From NCBI RefSeq assembly GCF_001650495.1, contig NZ_LWCS01000037.1:1-63654 (forward strand): 63,654 bases of DNA, written 5' to 3'. This DNA is from Mycolicibacterium iranicum (lineage in GTDB: Bacteria; Actinomycetota; Actinomycetes; Mycobacteriales; Mycobacteriaceae). Under the pieces are notes generated by a model. It ran no database searches. It was not told the DNA's origin and saw only the letters and a program-made list of their open reading frames with translations. A program made the position numbers and the translations under genes. This document shows positions 58,008 to 63,654 of this stretch, one piece after another; the stretch's first letter is position 1, and the number at the start of each line of letters is the position of its first letter.

Positions 58008-58895
58008 CTAGAGCTGCGGTGTCAGGTCGAACGACGTGATGGTGGACATCCTGATGATGCGCCACTGGCTGCCCTCGCGCTGCATGGTCAGCCGGTACGA
58101 CAGGTAACGCAGCGCGGGGATGTTCTTGGTGACCGGGCTCGTCGCCACCGAGTTCGTGTACACCAGCGCGGTGGCCTCGGTCGGGATCGATGGCGGCGAA
58201 ACGGATTCGACGGCCGCACCCATGACCTGGGTGGTGTTGGTCACCTGGGCCTGCTTGTTCGGTTCGACGATGGCGTCGATGTAGCGGCGGTACTCGTCGG
58301 CGAAATCACCGCCGAGGAACACCGTCGCACGGTCGGCCAAGGTGTTCATGTCGTCGGGGGTGTAGGTCCACAGCGTCGTGATCGCGTCGGTCGCGGTGCG
58401 GGCGATGTCGAGCTTGGTGGCCACCAGCGCCCGCTCGGCCAGGTAGGGCTGGACCATGGCGCCCGCGAAAGCGCTGGCGCCGATGAAGACCACCGACGCG
58501 GCGGCCGCCGCCGCGATCATGCCCCTGCTCGCGGGACGGTGCGGCACCATGACGACGGGCTCGACGGGCTCGGCGGGCTCGGCGGGCTCCTCCGCCGATT
58601 CCTCGGCCGGCCCGTCCGCGGACTCCTCCGCCTCCGCCGTCTCCTCGGCTGCGGGTTCCGGCTCCGGTTCCGGCTCTGCCGGTTCGGCTTTCGCCGCCCG
58701 CGCAGCCTTGCCCACCGGCGTCTTCGGGGCCTCGTCAGCGGGCGCGGCGTCGACGACCTCGGCTCCCTGCTTCGGAGGCTGCTCGACCTCGGCCTCCTTC
58801 TTCGGGCGGCGCCCGAAGAACCGACGGCGCGGCCGGCCGGCAGCGGAATCGTCCTCGGTGGTCAGATCACCTGAACCAGGTTGCTGATCTTCCAC
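58008..58895 (-). CDS. Mce-associated membrane protein, Rv0178 type
   Basis: 295 residues from the GTG at 58895, chosen because AAGGAAGG lies 6 bases upstream; it overlaps the Rv0177-type gene by 34 bp. A long Glu/Pro/Ala-rich cytosolic stretch (about residues 30-125) precedes one membrane segment (about 140-160) and an NTF2-like extracytoplasmic domain ending WRIIRMSTITSFDL. Last gene of the mce1 operon, as in M. tuberculosis. Mce-associated proteins stabilise the Mce lipid transporter (Mce1: fatty and mycolic acids). Confidence 0.83.
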   Translation of the reverse strand: MEDQQPGSGDLTTEDDSAAGRPRRRFFGRRPKKEAEVEQPPKQGAEVVDAAPADEAPKTPVGKAARAAKAEPAEPEPEPEPAAEETAEAEESADGPAEESAEEPAEPAEPVEPVVMVPHRPASRGMIAAAAAASVVFIGASAFAGAMVQPYLAERALVATKLDIARTATDAITTLWTYTPDDMNTLADRATVFLGGDFADEYRRYIDAIVEPNKQAQVTNTTQVMGAAVESVSPPSIPTEATALVYTNSVATSPVTKNIPALRYLSYRLTMQREGSQWRIIRMSTITSFDLTPQL

Positions 58896-59428
58896 TGCTG
58901 CCCTTCCTTGATAGTCGTTGCCACCCAGCGACTTCCGCTCTCCATCGTCGACTTGCCGTCGGGCGTCTTCGACGTGACCTTCGTGGCGATCAGCACCTCG
59001 GCGCTGCCGTCGTCGTTCCATCGCTGGACGCCTGCGGACAGCACTTCGCCGGTGCTCGGCTCGGAACGAGCGACCTGGACCAGGATCTCGTTGAGGCGCC
59101 CCGAGAAGTTCTTCGCGAACTCGCCGGTGGCCTGCGCGGTGATGCGGTCGGCGTAGGCGTTGGCGTTGAACGGATCCAGGCTCGTGTACATCACCATGAA
59201 CTCGCTGGTGTAGCCCAGCGCAGTAGCGTCGTTGACCGCGGCCCGGCGATCCTCCTCGTGCCGGACCAGCATGAAGGTGCTGGCCGCGATCGCCACCGCG
59301 ATCAGCAGCGCGGCGAGAACGGAGACCAACGGGAGTCCCCATCGCACAGGGCGTTTCGGGCTCGACTCGAAGTAGCCGGGTTCGACGGTGTCGCCGTCGG
59401 TGCCGGTGAAGTTGCGGCGGGGGCTCAC
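58862..59428 (-). CDS. Mce-associated membrane protein, Rv0177 type
   Basis: 188 residues from the GTG at 59428, overlapping the preceding stop (GTGA). A short Ser/Arg/Pro-rich cytosolic part, one membrane segment (VRWGLPLVSVLAALLIAVAIAAS, about 28-50) and an NTF2-like domain (NAYADRITAQATGEFAKNFSG, then RWVATTIKEGQQWKISNLVQVI). Fits Rv0177 by order, length (184 in M. tuberculosis) and topology. Confidence 0.87.
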   Translation of the reverse strand: MSPRRNFTGTDGDTVEPGYFESSPKRPVRWGLPLVSVLAALLIAVAIAASTFMLVRHEEDRRAAVNDATALGYTSEFMVMYTSLDPFNANAYADRITAQATGEFAKNFSGRLNEILVQVARSEPSTGEVLSAGVQRWNDDGSAEVLIATKVTSKTPDGKSTMESGSRWVATTIKEGQQWKISNLVQVI

Positions 59429-60405
59429 TGGCCTGCCTGATTCATCAGCGGCTTCTTGAGCACCGTCAGGTTCGCGACGCGCCACCGGCCGTCGGAGGAC
59501 TTGTCGAAGTGCACGACCACCGTCGCGGTGATGAACTTGACGTCGTCAGGGTTGTTTCCGCGCTGCCCCTGCATCGCAAGGAGCATCGCCGCGTGGTCGG
59601 GTGTCACAGGCGGATTGGTCAGCACCGCACTGTTGACGGCCCAGTACTCGTTCGTCGTCGCGGGTCCCGCCTTCACCGCCTCCTGCTGGGCGATCAACTG
59701 GTCGCGGTAGGCGTCGGTCGCCAGCGCCTGGGCCCTGGCGAAGTCGTCGCCCATCGTGTCGGCGCCGTAGCTCAGCATCTGCTCGACGATGCGCGGGCCC
59801 TGGTCGGCGATCTGCTGGCGCGCCTCGTCCACGGCGCGCTCGTACCGGTAGACGACGCCGTAGCCGACGCCGGCCGCGGCGACCGAGAGCACCGCCGACG
59901 CGATGAGAACCTTCGCCACCACGCGCCGCATGTTCCGCCGCGGCGGGTCGACGCGCACCACCTGCGTGCGCGCCAACATGTCGGCGAAGGTGCGGTTTCG
60001 CTTGTCCCACAACGGCCACAGCCAGCCGATGCTTAGCGCGAGCGTGTCGAGAAGGTGCGCCAGATCGCGCACGGCCAAGCGCAGGAAACCGACGGGCTCG
60101 CCTCCCCGCTGGACCGCGATCCCGAACAGCGCCCGCCCCAGCGTCCACCCGATGGCGTTGGGCAGCACCAACCGGTTCAGCGCCATCGCGAACAGCGTCA
60201 GCCCACCCAGCGCGGTGAACAGCCATCGCTCCCAGCCGTCGGACGGCGACGTCAGCGCCAGGAGCACCATCGTGGCGATGACACCCAGACCCGGGAGCAC
60301 GTCGACCGCCAGCGCCCCCGCCCTGGAGGGCCATGACGCCGGCGCGCGCTCCGCCGTGGCCTCTGGTTCGGAGGTCGCCGGGGTCGTGTCGAGAACTGCC
60401 GTCAC
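59425..60405 (-). CDS. Mce-associated membrane protein with RDD domain, Rv0176 type
   Basis: 326 residues. The N-terminal half is an RDD domain (PSRAGALAVDVLPGLGVIATM, NAIGWTLGRALFGIAVQ, FLRLAVRDLAHLLDTL, DKRNRTFADMLARTQVV), with three membrane segments; a fourth segment (about 168-190) leads to an Mce-associated NTF2-like domain. The GTG at 60405 overlaps the Rv0175-type stop (GTGA). Rv0176 of M. tuberculosis has the same layout and similar length (322). Confidence 0.88.
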   Translation of the reverse strand: MTAVLDTTPATSEPEATAERAPASWPSRAGALAVDVLPGLGVIATMVLLALTSPSDGWERWLFTALGGLTLFAMALNRLVLPNAIGWTLGRALFGIAVQRGGEPVGFLRLAVRDLAHLLDTLALSIGWLWPLWDKRNRTFADMLARTQVVRVDPPRRNMRRVVAKVLIASAVLSVAAAGVGYGVVYRYERAVDEARQQIADQGPRIVEQMLSYGADTMGDDFARAQALATDAYRDQLIAQQEAVKAGPATTNEYWAVNSAVLTNPPVTPDHAAMLLAMQGQRGNNPDDVKFITATVVVHFDKSSDGRWRVANLTVLKKPLMNQAGQ

Positions 60406-61022
60406 GAGTTGACCTGGTCCAGGCTCGCGATGCGGTACTGCCCCTCATCCCAGGCCATCGTCGCCCGCAGCCGGTACCCGACCTGCTGGTCGGCGGCCTC
60501 GGAGTTGGAGATCCGGACGCGGACCGCGACGAGCACGTTGATCGATCCGTCCTCGTTGTGCCGCTCGACGGCGGCACGCAGATCGTCGACCGCCACGGTG
60601 GCGTTGGCCGCGGAGTACGCCTCGGCGATGACGCTGCCGAACAGGCCCGCCTGGACCCCGAAGTCTCCGGTCGAGCACTCGAGGATCTTCGACTGCGCGG
60701 CCGTCATCGCGGCGGTGTCCGGCGCCTGGGTCGCGGCCACGCAATCCTTGGCCGCCTGCAGCGCCGCCTCATCGGAGCGCGCCACGTCTGCGGCGCGCTC
60801 GTTGGCGCGGAGTGCGAAGTACCCGCCGGCAATGGCGCCGGCGGCCAGCAGGATCAGCACGACGCAGATGCTCGCCGCCCAGCCGTTGCCCAGCCGTGCG
60901 GGCCTGCGCGTGTCGACCGGGGCTTCGTCCGCGGAATCCGCCTCTGTGGCGGCCGCCGACGACTCTTCCTCGACGTCTTCGATGTGGGGGGTCAGCCGGC
61001 CGGTGCCAGCATCTCCTTCCAT
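60402..61022 (-). CDS. Mce-associated membrane protein, Rv0175 type
   Basis: 206 residues. An acidic cytosolic N-terminus (EDVEEESSAAATEADSADE) is followed by one membrane segment (WAASICVVLILLAAGAIAGGYFAL, about 48-70) and an NTF2-like domain. Two cysteines (DCVAAT and LECSTG) may form a disulfide. The ATG overlaps the end of mce1F by 31 bp. Corresponds to Rv0175 by order, length (213) and topology. Confidence 0.87.
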   Translation of the reverse strand: MEGDAGTGRLTPHIEDVEEESSAAATEADSADEAPVDTRRPARLGNGWAASICVVLILLAAGAIAGGYFALRANERAADVARSDEAALQAAKDCVAATQAPDTAAMTAAQSKILECSTGDFGVQAGLFGSVIAEAYSAANATVAVDDLRAAVERHNEDGSINVLVAVRVRISNSEAADQQVGYRLRATMAWDEGQYRIASLDQVNS

Positions 61023-62554
61023 CCGTCGTCTCCTGGGTTGCTCGAATTACCAATGTTGTATCTGACGCCGTCAGGTCCCACGACCTCGCCGCTGCTGGGG
61101 CTGTACGCCGCGGCGCTGCCTGCAGGTCCCTGCGTCGGGGTGTAGACGCACGGGTTCGGCTGTTGGCCGCTACACCTGACCGTACCGGAGCCCGGCGGAC
61201 TCAACGGATCACTGATCGGGGCGAGCGATGCCGGTGGTGGCAGCTCGTCGGCAGGTAACGGATTGCGACCGTTGTTGATCGATGGTGCGGGAACCACCTG
61301 ACCGGGCGCCACGCGCTGGTCGCAGCGGGCGCCGGGGGCCGGGCACGCCACGATCTGGTTCGGGTCGCCGTACCACGGGTTGGTGCCCAGCGGGACGTAC
61401 GGCTCGTCGCTGCGGCACTCCTTCGGCGAGGCCGCCCGCTTGCCCGGCACATCGGCGCACGGGTAATTACGCGCACCGCGAACGACGTTGCCCTGGTAGT
61501 CCTTCGGGATCTTGCAGTAGACGCCCGAGGCCAGCGGCGCCGTGCTGGTGTCGGCCGGCGAGCGCCACTCCGACGCCGGGAGGAAACCGGTCAGACACGG
61601 TGGCGGCTGGTTGATGGACAGACCGAAGTGCAGCAGGCCGCCGTCCTCGAAGATCGAGCCCATCTGCAGGGCGGAACCGCCCTGCGGGAAGATCACGAAC
61701 GCCTGCTCTAGCCCCTTGTTGTAGCGCTTGAGCATGTCGATCACGACGGACAGGTTCGCCAGCGTCTGCGGCAAAGAGTCACGCACGTCGGTGAACAGTC
61801 CGTTCACCTGGTCGAGCGTGGGTGGAGCCTGCTGCAGCGCGCTCCGGAGAGCGCCGTCCTGCTCGGCGGTCTGCGAAGCGATGACGTTCAGGTTCCGGGA
61901 CCATTGCTCGATCGCGTCGCCGGACTGGACCTGGCTGTCAAGGATCGGTGCCGCGTTGGTGATGATGTCGTTGACCTGGGGGATGTTCTCGCGGAACCCC
62001 TCAGCGAGGTTCGTCGTCGAGTCGACGAGCCGCTGCAGGGACGGACCCAGCCCGCCCACGGCGGCCGACGTCTCGGTGAGCAGCGCGTCGATCTTCTCCT
62101 TCGGCAGCACGGCCAGGCCCTCGTTCGCGGCGTCGATCGCCGGACCGACCTCTTCGGGCACCGTGCTCTCGCTGATCGTCGAGCCCGGGCTGAAGAACCG
62201 GTCTGTTCCCGACGGCGACACCAGGTCGAGGTACTGCTCGCCGATCGCCGACACCGAGTGCACGTTCGCGATCGCGTCCACCGGGATCCTGTACTTCTCG
62301 TCGATGCTCATCGTCGCCCGCGCGCCGGTGGCGGTGGGCTCGACCTCGGTGACCTTGCCGATCTGGGTGCCCCGGTAGGTCACGTTGCCGGTGGCATACA
62401 GACCACCGGAGCGCTCCAGGTCGGCGTAGAGCGTGTACTGCCCGACGCCTGCCAGGCTGGGCAGCCGCAGGTAGTACAGGCCCAGCACCCCGACCGCGAG
62501 GATGGTCAGGATCGAGAAGATGATCAGCTGGATTTTGACGAAACGTGTCAGCAT
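60992..62554 (-). CDS. mce1F: Mce1F substrate-binding protein
   Basis: 520 residues (515 in M. tuberculosis). A membrane anchor (about 5-28), the MCE domain (about 36-118; YRGTQIGKVTEVEP), a long helical region that in Mce complexes forms the central tube, and a Cys/Pro-rich tail (about 330-520, six or more cysteines: PPCLT, YCKI, YPCAD, KECRS, VACPAPGARCDQ). It is the sixth Mce subunit of the Mce1 transporter, which imports fatty acids. Its ATG lies 3 bp after the lprK stop. Confidence 0.93.
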   Translation of the reverse strand: MLTRFVKIQLIIFSILTILAVGVLGLYYLRLPSLAGVGQYTLYADLERSGGLYATGNVTYRGTQIGKVTEVEPTATGARATMSIDEKYRIPVDAIANVHSVSAIGEQYLDLVSPSGTDRFFSPGSTISESTVPEEVGPAIDAANEGLAVLPKEKIDALLTETSAAVGGLGPSLQRLVDSTTNLAEGFRENIPQVNDIITNAAPILDSQVQSGDAIEQWSRNLNVIASQTAEQDGALRSALQQAPPTLDQVNGLFTDVRDSLPQTLANLSVVIDMLKRYNKGLEQAFVIFPQGGSALQMGSIFEDGGLLHFGLSINQPPPCLTGFLPASEWRSPADTSTAPLASGVYCKIPKDYQGNVVRGARNYPCADVPGKRAASPKECRSDEPYVPLGTNPWYGDPNQIVACPAPGARCDQRVAPGQVVPAPSINNGRNPLPADELPPPASLAPISDPLSPPGSGTVRCSGQQPNPCVYTPTQGPAGSAAAYSPSSGEVVGPDGVRYNIGNSSNPGDDGWKEMLAPAG

Positions 62555-62557
62555 CGC

Positions 62558-63654
62558 TCACTCACTCCTCTCGATGAGCGGGCCGTTGGGCGCCGAGTTC
62601 GGGTTCGGCGTGAAGCGCACATCCGGGATCATCGTGTTCGGATCGCGACCCCATGCCTGCTCCAGCGCCCGCAGCATTCCGGAAACGCCTGTACCGGAGA
62701 GGAATCCGTTGTCGATCGCCGACAGCGTCAGGTCCACCGTGAGCGACACGTTCACATAATCACCGCGGACGGCCTTCGGCACGTTCGTGATACTAAAGGG
62801 CGCGGTGGGCAGCATCTTCAGGGCCCCGATCAGGTACGGCGACGATTTCGCCAGTTCCCGCAGCGGGCGCTGCAGGGTGTCGAGGTTCCTGTCGAGGTTG
62901 TCGCTTGCGGGGGCCAGCGCGTCCTCTGCGGCGCCGCTGATGCGGCCGAGTGCTTCGACGGCGTCGGCGAACAGATCGCGGGTCTCGGCGAAATGCTGTA
63001 TCAGCGGCGGGAATTCGGTGAGCACCGCGTCGAGCGTCTCGTTGCGTTGCGCGACGATCGTCAACAACCGGTTCGTCGAGTCGATCGCCCGCGTGATGTC
63101 CGCGCGCTGCTGGTTCAGTTCCGCGGTGAAGGTGTCGAGACGGCCGAGGAACTCCCGGATCTCGTCGCCGCGGCCGTTGAGCACGTTGTAGATCTCGGTC
63201 TGGATCGTCTCCAGGTTCGCGACTCCGCCGCCGGTCAGGATCGACGCGATGCTCGCGAGCACCCGCTCGGTCGTCGGGAACGCCGAGGCATTCTTCAGCG
63301 GGATGGTGTCACCGGTCCGCAGCTTGTCCGGCGCCGGATCCGGAGGCAGGTCCAGCTGGACGTGCTGCGAACCCAGGAGGCTGGTCTGGCCGATCTTGGC
63401 CAGCGTGTTCGTCGGCAGCTGCACGGACTGATCGAGGTCCAGCGTCAGCGTCGCAACCCAGTTCTTCAACTCGATCGCGCGGACCCGGCCGACATAGACG
63501 TCGGCGACCCGCACCCGGCTGTTGACGTTGAGCGCCAAGGTATCCGGCATCTGGACGTAGATGGTGGTGGCTCCCGACCCCGTGCCGGGCCCGCCCGGCA
63601 GCGGGACGTTGGCGATACCCTTCCACGACCCGCAGGACGTGAGGACTACCGCCG
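62558..63654 (-). CDS. lprK: LprK (Mce1E) lipoprotein, 5' end outside window
   Basis: The frame stays open to the window edge; about 364 residues are present. The lipobox LTSC (Cys codon 63632-63634) lies 20 bases from the edge, so only the start of the signal peptide is missing. After it come KGIANVPLPGG, an MCE domain (VNSRVRVADVYVGRVRAIEL) and a helical region. As the lipid-anchored fifth Mce protein it belongs to the same Mce1 complex as Mce1F. An internal ATG at 63550 is not the start. Comparison: LprK (Rv0173) has the same SCSxW-like region after the lipobox. Confidence 0.93.
   Translation of the reverse strand, partial: AVVLTSCGSWKGIANVPLPGGPGTGSGATTIYVQMPDTLALNVNSRVRVADVYVGRVRAIELKNWVATLTLDLDQSVQLPTNTLAKIGQTSLLGSQHVQLDLPPDPAPDKLRTGDTIPLKNASAFPTTERVLASIASILTGGGVANLETIQTEIYNVLNGRGDEIREFLGRLDTFTAELNQQRADITRAIDSTNRLLTIVAQRNETLDAVLTEFPPLIQHFAETRDLFADAVEALGRISGAAEDALAPASDNLDRNLDTLQRPLRELAKSSPYLIGALKMLPTAPFSITNVPKAVRGDYVNVSLTVDLTLSAIDNGFLSGTGVSGMLRALEQAWGRDPNTMIPDVRFTPNPNSAPNGPLIERSE

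Overview
The window is 63.6 kb of high-GC, gene-dense DNA from a mycobacterium, most likely a fast-growing environmental species (Mycolicibacterium type). The evidence is an MmpL transporter with a long cytosolic tail, the tail of an mce1 operon, a Zmp1 metalloprotease, a copper-responsive RicR repressor, a SigG sigma factor, an L,D-transpeptidase and two PGRS-repeat proteins. Recognisable genes follow, in inverted orientation, the order of the M. tuberculosis segment Rv0202c (mmpL11) to Rv0173 (lprK). That conserved order supports many of the family assignments. Blocks of accessory genes interrupt it.

Layout: (1) 1-10.2 kb: mmpL11 (5' end outside the window) and its Rv0201c-type partner; an inserted block with an alpha/beta hydrolase, a methyltransferase, a methylenetetrahydrofolate-reductase-like protein and a sulfide:quinone-oxidoreductase-like flavoprotein; then Rv0200/Rv0199-type membrane proteins and zmp1. 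(2) 10.2-17.8 kb: an NTF2-like protein, a DCC thiol protein, a first PE-less PGRS protein, a five-gene MoxR/DUF58/DUF4129 operon and an L,D-transpeptidase. (3) 17.9-31.7 kb: small enzymes, a GT4 glycosyltransferase, a DUF4232 lipoprotein, the ricR-DUF305 operon divergent from ilvD across a RicR-type palindrome, an HNH/DUF222 protein, a LysE exporter, an ABC-F protein, a second PGRS protein, a secreted serine protease and a TetR regulator. (4) 31.7-41.7 kb: a DUF1330 protein, a MASE1-PAS-GGDEF protein, and a catabolic cluster (NCS1 permease, agmatinase-family ureohydrolase, ThDP enzyme, Na+/solute symporter, divergent Lrp regulator) that I read as a guanidino-compound/arginine pathway. (5) 41.7-50.4 kb: a secreted lipase, two SRPBCC proteins, a PhlG-like C-C hydrolase, then the Rv0187-Rv0183-type block (O-methyltransferase, metallohydrolase, DUF2786, esterase lipoprotein, monoacylglycerol lipase), sigG and a MarR regulator. 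(6) 50.4-58.0 kb: pirin, a PQQ-type sugar dehydrogenase lipoprotein, a flavin monooxygenase, an epimerase, a phosphodiester glycosidase, a fructosamine kinase and a YoaK-like protein. (7) 58.0-63.65 kb: the 3' end of the mce1 operon (lprK/mce1E running off the window, mce1F, four Mce-associated membrane proteins).

Most operons are coupled by 1-4 bp overlaps (ATGA, GTGA, TAGTG). Convergent gene ends are usually 0-33 bp apart or overlapping; clear hairpins occur only where the gap is larger. I found no tRNA, rRNA, CRISPR array, insertion sequence or prophage. The most interesting points are the PE-less PGRS pair, the guanidino-catabolism cluster, the DUF305 gene inside the RicR unit, the flavoprotein lacking a conserved SQR cysteine, the permuted zinc motif in the MTHFR-like protein, and the PhlG-like gene coupled to an apparent oxidase remnant.
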